Below, in pieces: positions 1-12,650 of a DNA stretch of 64,000 nucleotides. The position numbers and the translations under genes are program-made. Within the stretch, counting starts at the first letter, position 1, and the number at the start of each line of letters is the position of its first letter. This stretch comes from Lineus longissimus (Eukaryota; Nemertea; Pilidiophora; Heteronemertea; Lineidae): NCBI RefSeq assembly GCF_910592395.1, contig NC_088311.1, positions 20,150,501 to 20,214,500 on the forward strand, written 5' to 3'. Below the pieces are notes generated by a model that worked only from the letters and a program-made list of their open reading frames with translations, searched no databases and was not told the origin of the DNA.

Positions 1-842
1 CGGGATGTTTGATAATTTTGCTAAAAAATGCTTTTGGTTAGGCTCTGTTGGAGTCATGATGGTCACCACTAATACTCTGTTTATCATTTCCAATCAAAAG
101 GTGTCAGAGGAATACATCCAAAAGTGTACACAAATTGTTGATAGAACGTGCAATGAAGAATTCAAGTTCTGGGATTTGCCAAATGTGCAATCAGTTTATG
201 TTTTTAAGACAGTACAGATATTTTAACATTTTGAAATGTACAATGTACATGACATAAGATTTCTAATAGAGCCGATATCCAATTTTTGAGGCAATTTTTA
301 TATAAATACAGAACAAACAGGAATCGTCACTTTGTTTGGCGAATTTTCGCTTTCTCCCAAATTACTCGAAAAAGTCACACCTGACACAAATTCAGGAATA
401 TCCACGAACACTTCTACAAGAAATTGTCAATAAACCATGCAACAAACAGAATTTCAAAAATGCCAAGCAATATAGCATATACATGTAGCCAAACTGATTT
501 ATGGCTGAATCAACCTCAACTGCCTTTTATAACGAGGCAATGATTCATTCTTTTTTTCATTTTTCAATTCTATTGATAGAACAGCAGTTGGCAGACGGCA
601 GTGAAAACCCATTGAAAACTCCATCATGTAATTTGACAAAGAAACAAAGGCAATGTACAGTCCCAGTCACATTTGACATGTTCTATGTTTTTTCGTGAAA
701 GTGGCACACAATATTGCGGCATGAGCTTATATTACTGCGAAGTTTCATCTTTGGTTTTTGAACAGAAACATTGGGATGTTTGCTTTGATTACTAACACAC
801 GTGCAACTTCTTTCTTACAATAACTGAAGCCCAAGACTGATT
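1..842. other. AT-rich non-coding stretch
   Basis: I see no exon, RNA gene or repeat that I can support here. Two short open frames (5-226 and 501-698, plus strand) have no recognisable motif, no convincing splice sites and no codon pattern that sets them apart from the surroundings. It is most simply read as intron or intergenic sequence. Confidence 0.5.
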
Positions 843-853
843 TCAACTGTTGG

Positions 854-1085
854 CCTTGACTCGGAGGTTGGAAAAATTCTTGTAGAGGTTGTTGCTTAGG
901 GTGGTCAATACATATTGCTTTATCTTTTCCTATTCCTAGACCAAAGGCTGCATTCACCCCAAGAGGTTATTGATAGCCTTGACACGGAGAGGTAGAAAAT
1001 CCTTGCAGAGGTCAGTGCTGATTCCTAAGGGTGGTTAATACATAATGCTTTAAGTTATCTTCTCCAATTCTTGGCCACAAGTTTT
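854..1085. repeat. Diverged tandem doublet, ~123-bp unit
   Basis: Two adjacent copies start at about 854 (CCTTGACTCGGAGG) and 977 (CCTTGACACGGAGA). Each continues through 'aaaat.cttg.agaggt', 'ctaagggtggt.aatacat' and 'tgcttta'. The copies differ by many substitutions and small indels, so the duplication is old. No coding role is visible. Confidence 0.6.
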
Positions 1086-1486
1086 ACTTATTCCATCAAA
1101 TAACCAAACGACTTTAGGCATTTCAAAAGAATGGTTTGCAAGTTGTCATTATCCTCCGATACTCAAAGATAGTTACTGATAGTAACTGATTGCTTCAATT
1201 TCCTCTTGGTAATGACTGACCATCAAGGGCCATCAAGGGAGAATATAAGGTAAGCTGGTGCAACTATAGCCTCGGTACAATTATAGAACCTGTGTGTATC
1301 AATGTGTGCTGTATGGTGTTTTCTGCACTGTAGCTGTAATTGTACTGGGGCAATAAAGCACTTTTTCGGTGACAATGCACTCTAGAATGTTTTATAGTCA
1401 TCTTTTCTCTAATTGTCTTACCTAATGTCTTATAGTCTCAGTTTTATCTATTATTGTTTTACAGCAAAATTATTGTATGCATTGAA

Positions 1487-1587
1487 TTTTTTTTTTTTTT
1501 TTTTTTTTTTTTGTAAAGCGCCTTGAAGTGTTTTACAAAAGGCGCTATATAAATTGTTTTAATAATAATAATAATAATAATAATAAT
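1487..1587 (+). mobile_element. L2/SINE-type 3' tail with AAT microsatellite
   Basis: A run of 26 T (1487-1512) is followed by GTAAAGCGCCTTGA, then GGCGCTATATAAATTG, then an AAT repeat (1561-1587). 'Aagcgc...gcgctatataaat' followed by an AAT/ATT tract is the familiar 3' end of L2-clade LINEs and of the SINEs that borrow their tails. The 5' limit of the element is unclear; no reverse transcriptase fragment is visible upstream. The AAT tract marks the 3' end, so the insertion is on the plus strand. Confidence 0.6.
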
Positions 1588-2559
1588 TCTACTTTCTGGG
1601 TGAAAATACTTGCAGTAGATCCATGACGGCAACTAAATATTTGATTCCTACTCCCAAGAGGGAGACAGTCAGCAAGTCAGCACGAGAGCGCACGATAAAT
1701 CAAAATTACCCAACAAGCAAACAAAGAAGACTTTGACTCATGAAATGAATTCCATCAGGCTATGTGATATCGTCATGACAACCGGTCCTCGTCACATTCC
1801 AGAGAGAGAACTAAACAAATTAGGTAATAAATTAGATAGTAATTAATTGTTCCAGTCTGAAAAATATCAATTACTGTGGATTTTGTTCAATCATAACTGA
1901 TTGCTTTTTCCAACGAGTAATAAATACCAGTAGTCGGTGATGGAATTGCCATGGCATATATGGCTAATTCAGAGACAGCACTCTCAATAAAGCTAGACAG
2001 AGACATCACAAGGATGCATTCAAAATAGCCAATATAAAGGAGAATTGCATGGTAGTTCTAATGGCAATTCAGGCAATACCATAAAACACTACTAACTTCA
2101 CCACCTGGAAAAAATTTCCTAGGGTACTTTTTTTGGCAAAGTTAGCGACAATTCAGGCAAAAGGTAATGCTGAAATTGGATTTGTCAGGCGGATCAAATC
2201 TGATATCACATTTACTCAAAATCAAACACCTCTGCTGCTTTGCTGGCAAAGTGTCTGATGAAAGTCACAAATCAGATTAAAAAAGAATTTTTTTAAAGCC
2301 ACTAAAAGTACAGGTAATCAATCCAGGTGATAACATCGAGTAAAGTGACTTGAAAAGATTCCACTTAAACTATAAAATACCCCCAATTTTAACCGACGAA
2401 TTCCCAAAAGATAACACATTGTGATTACGATGGTGACAAAAACCACTCGATTCTCACACCGCTACATTTCTCTGGGGAGATTTTGAATACGAGAATGAGA
2501 GTTTGGGGAGTAGACCCCATTACTAATCCCAGTGAAGCGTGCGACACCTTAATGACAGA
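1588..2559. other. Non-coding stretch, nothing recognised
   Basis: No open frame of note and no repeat that I can delimit. Composition is AT-rich and similar to the rest of the window. Confidence 0.45.
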
Positions 2560-2584
2560 AACTCATCTTGGGAGTACGAAAATC

Positions 2585-2975
2585 AACCACACCTTTAAAG
2601 TTTGTTTTTATTTCATCGGCATCTCATTTTCTGGCTCTAAATTCTAATATTTTTAATGCAATTTTATTGAAATTTAACAAGTTTGACATGAAAAGTTTCC
2701 AAAAAAAATCAATCTTTAGTATCGAAAAAGACTTAGCTCAGAAACATTTATCATCATGTGAATAATGTGCGTAACAACAACAAAGAGCTTTAATGTTTGT
2801 TTTTATTTTATCAGAATCTCATTACCAACATCGAGCAGATAATGGCTCTAAATTCAAAAGCTTTTTACGTTAAATGTATTAAAGTTTCACAAGTTTGACA
2901 CCAAATGTTACAAAGTTACAAAATTTTAGTATCGAAAAAACTCTTGGCTCCAAAACACTTATCACCACGCACAAC
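2585..2975. repeat. Diverged tandem doublet, ~195-220-bp unit
   Basis: The first copy runs from about 2590 and the second from about 2787. Shared landmarks in the same order are GTTTGTTTTTAT, 'tctcatt', 'tggctctaaattc', 'aagtttgaca', 'ttagtatcgaaaaa' and 'ttatca.ca.g'. Spacing grows from 195 at the left landmark to 222 at the right because of indels in the second copy. An open frame at 2568-2765 lies wholly in the first copy and is not kept open in the second, which argues against coding. Confidence 0.6.
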
Positions 2976-4114
2976 ACATCAACAATCGCAATGTCTTCAA
3001 GTGTTCCGCACTGAACAAGCTAAAAGTGTTAATCAAATTTATTTGGTGGCATCTTTCTTGCAATTTTAATAAACTCGAAAGCAAGATTTCTCAATTCTGA
3101 ATAATGCTGGAACACGTCAATGCAATATGCGTGGTTCGGAATAATTGAAGTCTATTAGAGAGGGAATGAGAGTGAAATGCATAATGAAGTGCTAATTATC
3201 TAGACTTTCAGAGTGGTGCTCAAATGCCAAAGATTACACTTATAAGTATAATGTACCAAATTTGATTTCAAGTCAGTTCTTGCTGGCAGACGATGACTCA
3301 TGTAAAGCCGCCAAAATGAGGAATTATAACCGCTGCTATGTGTGCCAAAAAATCTAAGATGCCTCAATCCATCACCAGTAGTATTTCATTCATTTTGGCT
3401 TCAATGTAGTAACGTGTTTTTCAAGTTATCAACATCATAAAGCATGGTATGATTTTTTTTAGCTCCAAACTCTTGATCAAATATAACACAGCAGCAGTAG
3501 TATAAAATGAAATAAATATTCAAGAGAGACATTACAGCCTTGATCCCAAGTGACAAGGCATATCGGTGCTGAGGCAATTTGAATCGAAATCTAATTAATA
3601 CAATTAGGAGTTACCGTACACCGTCAAATTTTTGTGAGCATTTACGGTTTACGGTAAATACAATTAGGCCTACCGATAAGGCAATTGAAATTGAAATCTA
3701 GTTAAGTGTAGAAGATTCTGACATTGCAGAAAAGACCTTTTTGTGACTTTAATGCTCGTTATTCAAAGATTTGCCGCAATTTGACTTACATTGCCTCAAG
3801 GAGTACAACCCCATGGTTTGAAAATTCTAAATTTGCAATTCTGATCCGGAAATCAGATCACAGGATCCACCCCAACAAAACCAGAGTGTACGAACAAGAT
3901 AGCTGCATTGTCTTGACTTCACAGAGGGAGGCATAAGAAGTGTGCGCTCCGTCAACAATGCCCCTCTCGTCTTGCTAATGGTCTGGGATGTCTCCTAAAG
4001 AATGTCTCGCTTTGACTGCTTATCAAGTTCAGACGGTCAAGAGATCCCCGATGGTCCGGTTCACGCTGATATTGGCAGCCTCATTCATTTAGAATACCTG
4101 ACTTGTCTCGCTAA

Positions 4115-4345
4115 TGGATAGGAAAAAGGCTTCATTTCGCTAATGCACTTGGAACTCTACCTGCCAACTTGCACACTATTGAAGAAAGTCAGCGGACATC
4201 TTACAAAAACGGCCTATGGCTAGGGATAAAAAAAGGCTTCCTTTTGCTAATGCACTTGGAACCTCTCAAACTTTACCTGCCGACTTGCATACTGTTGAAG
4301 AAAGTCTATGGACATCTAACAAAAAACAGCTTGCTCTTACAATGT
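4115..4345. repeat. Tandem doublet, ~107-bp unit
   Basis: The landmark 'aaggcttc.ttt.gctaatgcacttggaac' begins at 4126 and again at 4233. It is followed in both copies by 'tacctgcc.acttgca.act.ttgaagaaagtc', a short variable piece and 'ggacatct.aca'. The second copy carries a small insertion after 'ggaac'. The duplication is younger than most others in the window, judging by its similarity. Confidence 0.7.
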
Positions 4346-4694
4346 CCCTTATAGCAGGGACTTACTAGCCACCTAACCAGGACAAACATTGAGCTCTGAC
4401 CAAAGCAGACAAGAACCTCTCTAATTTCAGATAATTGAGTCAAAACTGCCATGAGCAGGACAAGTCGACTGACCCTGTCAAACTTTGAGGAACTAATACC
4501 TAACTGGATGTATTGGCTGTCTCACCTAACACTGCAAGTGTGGAGCCGAAAGGTAGCCAAAAAACAGAGTAGCTGATTGAGCTATATATCCATTTGAGTT
4601 CTCCAGAAAGTTTTCAGGAACGGCAGGAGTTCATGCCGAGTGATATTAACCTCTACCATTGTTAATATTGGACGGCAAACCCTAAGTTCTACTT

Positions 4695-5115
4695 TCTCGG
4701 ACAATCAGACTGTCAAAGAAGAGATGATAAGGAAATAATGTTAAGTATTTTCTTGTGAGTTTGCAAGAAGAAGGTGGTAGACTCATTGCTACATGTTTGA
4801 AATCTGATCCCAGTGACTCAAAGTTGTCCTATGACCTGGATATCTTGCCAAGTAGCCATCAAAGCTCAAAAGAACAAGGGGGCAGGATTAGACATTTAGC
4901 ATATCACGCTTGGTTCCCGTCGATACTGCCATCGCCTCTGCGGCCAAAAGATACTGTTATCACCTCTACAGTCCAACTGCTGCTTTACCTTTGTCAGACA
5001 TCTCCTGTATAAACTTACACAAAAGACAATCAGAATGTCAAAAAGAAAGACAAGTGGACAATGTTTAGTATTCCCCTGGTGACTTTGCTAAAAGAAGGTG
5101 TCAGACAAGTTGCTA
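4695..5115. repeat. Diverged tandem doublet, ~325-bp spacing
   Basis: 'Gacaatcaga.tgtcaaa' begins at 4700 and 5025. It is followed in both copies by 'aatgtt.agtatt', 'gtga.tttgc.a.aagaaggtg', 'ttgctacatg', and further on by 'gcaagtagccatcaaagct' (about 4850 and 5192). The open frame 4755-5012 lies inside the first unit and has no recognisable domain. Confidence 0.55.
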
Positions 5116-5188
5116 CATGCTAAGAATCATATAACAGAACTCAAGGGAGCCCAGGCACATCATGCTTTGGCTGATGGCCTGTGTCAAC

Positions 5189-5371
5189 TTAGCAAGTAGC
5201 CATCAAAGCTTGTATAAACTCGAGGAGTTTAGCAGGAGCTAGCTTTTTGGTCTTGGGGATGCAAAATGTCACTTTCGGGAATTTTCTGGCCAAAGTCACA
5301 GTCAAACGGAAACTTTTTGGTGACTTCTGGGAATGGCCTCTGCTCGCCCCAGCTACGCCACTGCATGGGTA
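5189..5371 (-). mobile_element. hAT-like DNA-transposon terminus, degenerate
   Basis: Read on the minus strand, the segment begins near 5363 with CAGTGGCGTAGCTGGGG, a motif typical of the outer ends of hAT-superfamily elements and their non-autonomous derivatives. No matching opposite terminus is visible, so the element is truncated or decayed. The minus-strand open frames crossing it (for example 5229-5609) contain the 'QWRSWG' string that such termini often produce in predicted proteins. They are not genes. Assignment to hAT rests on this terminal motif alone. Confidence 0.35.
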
Positions 5372-5439
5372 GGGTGTTTTTAAACTTTTCAATATCCCGT
5401 GATTTCATCTTGCCAAGTGAGGGGTGAGGATGTGGAGGG

Positions 5440-6640
5440 TAATAATCTCCATCGATATTCAACATAATTACCAAAAGGCCAACATTCTTCACACAAAAGA
5501 CCATACATGTATGAAACAATGGAGGAGACACTTTCTTGCAAACAATGAAATATCCCTTGGATAATCTGTAAACCGAGACTATGTGTACTTTCAGTACATC
5601 TATACGCACAAACTTCGGGGAGAGACTTTCGAAGAAATTACAAAGGAAACAAGTAGATTGTCTTTTGACAAAAGAGAAGCGACATTTTCCCCAGAAGTCA
5701 GGCTGGAAAAGATGATTCTTCTGCTGCTATCCCTGGGCACTTTCGCAACAGTATGCACCTTAATCCTGCTATAGAAATAACCTAGACTACGACAGATTGA
5801 TAGACAAAACTTTACAAAAGGATGTATATGCACTATCCGGAGGGTATCGGTAAACATGTCCGAGAAACAATCCCGTGAAATGGCACACCAAGCACGCATT
5901 AGCAGAAGGCTGGGTAAAGGGGAAAAAATTTAAAGTGAGAATCGCAATCATTTTTGTAAACAGTGCAGTCGGTTTATTGGAAATTTCTCTTTATTAATTG
6001 GGTTTTACGTCGAGCCCTTTTTTGTTGCTCAAGCTGGGTTTTTTTTATAGGAAACACCTGCTTGCATATTGAAACAGACAAAGAATGTAAATGTACATAC
6101 TACATCAACAATTAATATTTTTGAAAATTTCCAATTTCCTCCCACAATTAAGAATAGAAGATGATTCACAAGTGCTGCAGAAATGAATTACACCACAGAA
6201 CTTTGTACTTTGCTGTTCATACAGATCATGAAACCCGCATAATCTTTCCCGGAGGTCCCAGCCAATGATTTCTAATCTTCCCACAAGATGTCATGGTAGT
6301 TCCCATAACATATTGACGCTGCTCCACACTCTGCGACTCCCTTCTCTCAGATCAGTACTATCTCCATAGTAACGGAGTAAACCACTTTATACCGAAAGAC
6401 ACTGGCAGTTACAATCATTGAGAAATGTGTAGCAACTCGTGGGAATGAAATATGTGTGGCAACTGAATCAAGTTTTCTTGGTTGATAAAGAACACTTGAG
6501 ACTGTTGACATTTAGCTTAAGAAAATATTTTCATGATTACCCAAATCAAGGGAAATGCAAATGTGAAAAATAACCATTTTTCAACTTGAGTTACAGTTTT
6601 CACAGCATATAATTTGTATCTGTCTACAAAAGAGGATTGG
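5440..6640. other. Non-coding stretch before the minisatellite
   Basis: Overlapping short open frames on both strands (around 5583-5899) are mutual shadows without recognisable motifs. The rest is AT-rich with no repeat that I can delimit. Confidence 0.4.
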
Positions 6641-6655
6641 CCTACATTTCAGGGA

Positions 6656-7630
6656 CCACCCTCGCAGTGTTTTGTGCGTCATCTAATACCTCCACCCTCG
6701 CAGTGTTTTGTGCATCATCTAATACCTCCACCCTCGCAGTGTTTTGAGAGTCATCTGATACCTCCACCCTCGCAGTGTTTTGCGAGTCATCTAATACCTT
6801 CACCCTCGCAGTGTTTTGAGAGTCATCTAATACCTTCACCCTCGCAGTGTTTTGAGAGTCATCTGATACGTTCACTCTTGCAGTGTTTTGAGAGTCATCT
6901 GATACCTTCACTCTCGCAGTGTTTTATGAGTCATCTAATGCCTTCATCCTCGCAGTGTTTTACGAGTCATCTAATACCTCCACCCTTGCAGTGTTTTGCG
7001 AGTCATCTAATACCTTCACCCTCGCAGTGTTTTACGAGGCATCTAATACCTTCACCCTCGCAGTTTTTTACGAGTCATCTAATACCTCCACCCTCGCAGT
7101 GTTTTGTGCGTCATCTAATACCTCCACCCTCGCAGTGTTTTGAGAGTCATCTGATACCTCCACCCTCGCAGTGTTTTGCGAGTCATCTAATACCTTCACC
7201 CTCGCAGTGTTTTGAGAGTCATCTAATACCTTCACCCTCGCAGTGTTTTGAGAGTCATCTGATACGTTCACTCTTGCAGTGTTTTGAGAGTCATCTGATA
7301 CCTTCACTCTCGCAGTGTTTTATGAGTCACCTAATGCCTTCACCCTTGCAGTGTTTAACGAGTCATCTAATACCTCCACCCTCGCAGTGTTTTGCGTGTC
7401 ATCTAATACCTTCACCCTCGCAGTGTTTTACGAGTCATCTAATACCTTCACCCTTGCAGTGTTTCGTGAGTCATCTACCTTCACCCTCGCAGTGTTTTGA
7501 GAGTCATCTAATACCACCCTCGCAGTGTTTTGAGAGTCATCTAATACCTCCACCCTCGCAGTGTTTTGAGCTTCATCTGATACCTTCACCCTTGCAGTGT
7601 TTTGCAAGTCATCTAATACCTTCATTTTGG
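6656..7630. repeat. 36-bp minisatellite, ~27 units
   Basis: The unit has the consensus core CTCGCAGTGTTTTG, then 'nGAGTCATCTAATACC' and 'TTCACC'. It repeats at a strict 36-bp period with scattered substitutions and a few short deletions (near 7471 and 7510). Because 36 is a multiple of three, any frame without a stop in one unit stays open through the array. This yields a long plus-strand frame (6614-7633, 12-residue repeat QCFxSHLIPxPS) and shorter frames in other phases and on the minus strand (repeat with DDSQNTARV). These simultaneous frames, the lack of a splice or promoter context, and indels that delete whole parts of units favour a non-coding satellite. A repetitive secreted or structural protein cannot be fully excluded. 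Confidence 0.85.
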
Positions 7631-7639
7631 TAGTTTGTT

Positions 7640-9590
7640 GCAATGCCACTGCCCATACGAATTCTTTAGAGGACCATTGGATGATTCACAACTTCATTGC
7701 GACTTCAGGCCATATCTTGCACAAGTTTTCCAAGTATTTTTAGACAGAAGTACAACAGACCTTGTGCAATATACAAACTTTCCTAGAACTTGGAGCACAA
7801 ATGCTTTTAATGCCTAGTGTGGGCGATAGAGACAACAGCCCTTGAACAAGACCAACCTCCATAAAATGTGAATATGATGCCTCTGGGCAAAGCAGGCTAA
7901 GTAAAACGCTCAACGCGATTGCAAGCTATCGTTACCGAGTGCCTAGGGGCCGGTGGACCTAATGAAAATTGTCAAAGCCGATTGTGTGATAATGGCAGCC
8001 GGAGATTTCGGGTGACTATTAGCTAAAGCTAGGTGAATCTCTGGGTAATTTTGACGATCTGTGCGAATGATCGGTCGGATGGTTTTACAGGTAGAAATCC
8101 CATTATGGCCAAAGCTTTCTCAGCGATGTGGCTGGAAGGTTGCGTGCTCAATTCCAACATTAATCCACCTAGCACCACAACAGAAAAGTAAAATTCCTCT
8201 GACCGACCTCAACTTGGAATGTGCAGTGAAGATCAATGTTTTCGAAATAGTGGTTCATACATATTACCTCTTTTAAAGGCAAAACATTGACACCAAAAAG
8301 CGTAGTTTTATGAGTTCTTTCAAAGCTGCATATGTAGCAACATTCTCCAAGTGAATACTAGCTGAAATGGTCTTTAAAATACGTACAAACAAGATGCAAC
8401 CAATTTGTTCCTATTCCTTTATGACAAGAGTGTCCGATCCATGAACTAGGCTTACATGTACAATATCTCGCCGGTCTACGAAACGTTTTTTCAACACATT
8501 TACTCATCTTTTAATAACAGTTACATTTAATGAGAAATTATTTTCAGAACTACACACTATTCTTAAACTTTAGAAGCCAAAAACAGACCTAAAAGACTTT
8601 GCAGTGGTTGAAATTTTGAATTGCAATTACAAAGCTCAATTTTGTTTGTCAAATGTCACAATCATCAAGGAGCAAACATGCTTACAAATGAAGCTTATTT
8701 CCTAAACACACTTTTTCCAAAACAACTGAAAAACCATGATTTAAGTACGACGAGCCAGCACTGAAATAGCACACAAGATAGTGAGGTTAATAATTATCCA
8801 TTTCAAATATTCAAATGTACTTTAAAAGTTGGATTAATCTTTTTTGTAGAAACATGAATTTGTTTCATATTTCATCGAGGTTTACTACTTTGGTTATTAT
8901 CTTAGAATGTAATGTAAGAATGTTATTTGATTTTCTTCCTGTTTTTTGTAGTGTACCTCACTACTCTGTGTTGTATCACCCTGGAGAATCGGCAACAAAC
9001 TCTACGAGGGTTGCCCACTTCTCTGAGTCAAGGCTAACAATCTCTCAGAGTGAATGCAGCCTAAGATTGAAGGGTAGCCTTAAACCGGACCCCTTGCATG
9101 AGTTTCCTCATTGAGCAAGGCAATGCAAAGGAGCTTTATTTATGTTTTAAAACTGAGTGGCATCTCTTCCCTCCCCTTTCAAAAAGCTACTTTATCCTGC
9201 TCAATCACGAAGAAATGTTCAGATTTTAATGAAGTGCTTCAAAATTTATGATAAGGAAGCCCCCAACTAATGCTGAATCTTATTTTGCCCGGGGCTGATA
9301 GACAGACGCAGCATCTTATTAGAAGCTAATTAGACAACTCTCAAAGCTACTTCTACCTCAAGAGTTCTGCTACAAATTTCTTCAAATCAGAATATTTTTT
9401 GAGTTCTTGCCAACCAGCAATGAATTTGAAACAGATTAGGCCATAAACTTGATATGAGCAAATTTGGGAAGGGGGGGTTATAACGAGCCTATCCCTAAAG
9501 GATACAAGTAAAAATCTGCCCTTTGTACGGACGGACGCTGGAAAGGCTGATTTAGCACTGTTCAACAATGTGATTATACCTTTACCATAT
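7640..9590. other. Non-coding stretch, nothing recognised
   Basis: Open frames of 60-99 codons occur (for example 8061-8276 and 8815-9114, plus strand), but none shows a domain, signal peptide or convincing splice sites. The sequence is probably intronic. Confidence 0.4.
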
Positions 9591-9598
9591 TTAGGGAT

Positions 9599-10260
9599 AC
9601 ATGTAAACTGACCGAACAGCTTGATGGATATTGAATATGATCTTACAGCAAAACTGTTGTATCGGATTATTTACACAATCGCTGTTGGTTGAGTGGTTGT
9701 TCATTGGATTGAGTGACCACTGATCCCGGAGACTTTACTTAAAATGGGTGCCCGGGACTCTGGCTTAAATTGGCCGACTGAGGGTTAGGATGAGGGGGAA
9801 AAGGGGGAGGCATGTACCACAGTGATTCATTGAATGAACAAAGTTTTACCCTTGCCAGAAAGAATGAATAGATATTCTTATGGGAGGAGCACGCACCAAA
9901 AGCGCACCCCCTACCCCCATGTCAGTGCCTGGTTGTGTAAGCGAAGGATTTTAGACCACATGTGCTGCAGTTGGATTATTTCTTTATCAGGTTAAGTCAT
10001 GTATACTGACCCAGCAGCCTGACGAATATCGAATTTGATCCAACAGCAAAACTGTTGTATTGGATTATTTACATAATCCATGTTCTTGGAGTGGTTGTTC
10101 ATTGGATTGAGTGACCACAGATCCCTTGGAAGAGATGTTAAACTGGCCCACTGGAGACGGAGAGAAGACACAGACATGAAGGAGAAATGCTTTGCAAAGC
10201 TTTATTGAGAGAGAAAGAAAAAGATCCTTGCTCGAAAAGAACGAATGAATATTCTCACTT
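9599..10260. repeat. Direct duplication, 398-bp spacing
   Basis: 'Atgta.actgacc..' occurs at 9601 and 9999. It is followed in both copies by 'cagcaaaactgttgtat.ggattatttaca.aatc', then 'gagtggttgttcattggattgagtgaccac.gatccc' (9691 and 10089), and further on 'ttaaa.tggcc.actg' and 'gaa.gaat.gatattct' (9862 and 10239). The first ~120 bp are well conserved. Later parts drift and shorten to 377-bp spacing. Confidence 0.7.
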
Positions 10261-10704
10261 TGAAGTCAACTGTTAGCATTTAGCAATTCTACGATTTCTG
10301 CACGCCCTCTATTGATCTGCGCAAATTGGTGCATTGCAACGCAAACAGGAAAACCTCGAGAGGCACATTCCTAAACCGGCAGATACCACATCAAACGGGT
10401 AAAAACCTCGGCGGAAAGAAATGACAAATAGTGAAAAACCGAGATGTTCTAATGAGAACGATCCAAGCCAATCAACGTCTGTTTACGACGACAAAGATTC
10501 CAGCATGATTCCTTAACTCACGTTTGAACGTGTTCCGCTCGAATCACTTCAAAGAATTGATAAAACCATCGGCTGATTTCATGACCGGCATTTTCTTCAC
10601 CAAAGACTATAGACAAAGGCGAATATTTTTAGAATACCATGTTATTCTTTCAATTATTTCGCACTGGCAGCTTTGATCTTTGCCTAACAGGCCTCATCAT
10701 TTCA

Positions 10705-11045
10705 ATATCGAATCATTCGTTGGTGAGCTGCGTCAGTCCCGTGGCCGACATCTACGTTCGTTCACTCCAGTTAAACCATTTCTTCAAAATAGAATTTCAC
10801 AGATAGTGATATAAGCCGCTTGGAGAAATTCCTATTTTTCAGTTTCAAGATTGACAGTCCTTGCTTTCTCATGGTGCAGTTCTTGGGCTTTTAATTCAAG
10901 GCATGCCGAGACTTATTCGTGGGTGAGCTGGTTGCAATTTTGTTGCTGCCGTCTTCGCCAACTAACGTTAAACCTTTTTTTCGAAATTAAATTCGGCTGA
11001 TTGTGTTTTAAGCTGCTTGGAGAAACTCTCTTCTAATTTCACAAC
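10705..11045. repeat. Diverged tandem doublet, ~200-bp unit
   Basis: Both copies share 'attcgt.ggtgagctg', a variable stretch, 'gttaaacc.ttt.ttc', 'tg.t.taagc.gcttggagaaa' and a pyrimidine-rich end. The copies begin near 10714 and 10914. Similarity is moderate, so this is an old duplication. Confidence 0.5.
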
Positions 11046-11749
11046 TGACTGACCATACAATTTAGTAATGCAGCTTTCTGGTTGCGCTAAAAAAACACTC
11101 TGTGCATGAGTGGCCAGCCATAATTGTTGAATGAGACCCAAGTCATGTTAAAATGAGTTTTTTCTCAAGGGTCTGAAAAGATTGCTTATCTCCTTTCCTT
11201 GACATTTTAACTCCCTCGAACAGCTACAACAGCCAACTCAGGAAAAGTGTTATAGCATGGCTAAATCCATTTTACACTTACATAGTATTTCAAGAAATAC
11301 TTATCTCAGAAGACTATAATTCGCAGGAAAGAATATCAATTTACGTACATGTACGTACCAACAGAAAAAAATCATTCGAAGCCTTCCCTAATCCCAATGG
11401 TACACACAATGCAGCCGCGTTAATGAGCAGAAGTATCACTGAATGTACTATAAACTTGTGTGCATTGCATATTGACAATGTATTGGTGATGTTGTGCAAG
11501 TCACCTGGAACCACTCCACGATCCACCAGGAAAACAGCAGCTGTTAATTCGATGCTAATGTAAGACCCGACACCATTACCACTACACGTTAGAGAAAAAC
11601 TCCCAGACTTTGTAGTAGATTTTTCTTGGAACTAATGCGACTCTGCATCGCTGAATTGAGTGGAAGACCACTGGGATCAGGACAGTGAAAAAACACAATT
11701 TCATTTTCTTACACCAAACACTTAAGTATTATCTTCGGAGTTCAATTTA

Positions 11750-12085
11750 CATAATCAAGATAATGCAAATGATGTTTACTGAGACAACATTTGAGTTTGG
11801 AAATCCCGGAGTTTAGTTTTGCAATAAGATTACATTGATGTTTCCTATCGGTCACAACCACTTTCGAGGATAAATTCATCCTTCAGGTTATTTTACCATA
11901 ACACTTCAAGTTGAATCTCTTCAAACACGATTTACGCAATGTAAACAATCATTACTGAGATGACATGTGAAGTTCAGTTTTGCCAATTTACGTCTTCTTC
12001 AACACCATTTACCATAATGTAAGCAATCATTACTGAGACAACATTAGAGTTGGAAATTCTGGAGTTGTTTTGCAATCAGATTAGG
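11750..12085. repeat. Short diverged direct repeats
   Basis: The motif 'aatg.aa.caatcattactgagacaacat' or a close variant occurs near 11763, 11938 and 12016. It is followed in two of the three by 'gagtt.ggaaat.c.ggagtt' and 'ttttgcaat.agatta'. The three copies look like a decayed tandem array with unequal spacing. Confidence 0.5.
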
Positions 12086-12129
12086 TTTAAATGAGAATTC
12101 AGGCATTTGAACTGTGACAGCAACTTTTC

Positions 12130-12650
12130 TTTCCAGCACCATCAAGCAGGTTCATGTTGGAGGTACATCGGCCAGAACTAAACCAGTCAATGTTGTCGCT
12201 GATCAACCATGAAGACTGTTAATGAAGTGAAGGCCCCAAAGGGCGATGATCTATGAGCTATGTGCCCCCCAATAATGAATTTGCTTTTACAGCATGCCAG
12301 TGATGCTGTCGTGGTGGGAAAGGGTGTTGGCTCCGAGTGAGTGACTGGCATTCAAATTATGGAAAGATTCCTAAGCATATCATTTCACTCAGTGAAAATT
12401 TATGAGACTCGGACAAATTTCAACATAACTAATATGGCTACCAAAGCACCACACAGAAGTTTCTTTCAGAGGTTACATTAATCCTCGCCTAAATGAGTCG
12501 ATACTGCCAGCGCTCAACCATGAAGCGAGGAGATGAGCCAAGCACCCCGAGGGGAGAATGATCCATGAGCTATGCGCCCCTTAATGAAATGCTTTTACCG
12601 CTTGCCTGCGATGCCGTCTTGGGGGAAAAGGCTGTGGACTCGGGTAAGAC
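12130..12650. repeat. Direct duplication, ~311-bp spacing
   Basis: A segment containing 'gctcaaccatgaag', 'tgat.catgagctatg.gcccc', 'taatgaa', 'gcttttac', 'gcctg.gatgc.gtc' and 'ggaaa.gg' occurs near 12205-12345 and again near 12512-12640. Landmarks are at 12245 and 12556. Copies are diverged. No coding role is visible. Confidence 0.55.

Noticed and set aside
5229-5609. 126-codon minus-strand gene
   Set aside because: It crosses a hAT-like terminus (CAGTGGCGTAGC). The 'QWRSWG' peptide is a common artefact of such repeats.
6656-7630. CRISPR array
   Set aside because: The units are contiguous 36-bp repeats with no unique spacers, and the host is a eukaryote.
6614-7633. 339-codon repetitive protein gene
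   Set aside because: The frame is open because the repeat period is 36 bp. Several other phases and the opposite strand are open too, and no gene context is visible. Kept as a minisatellite.
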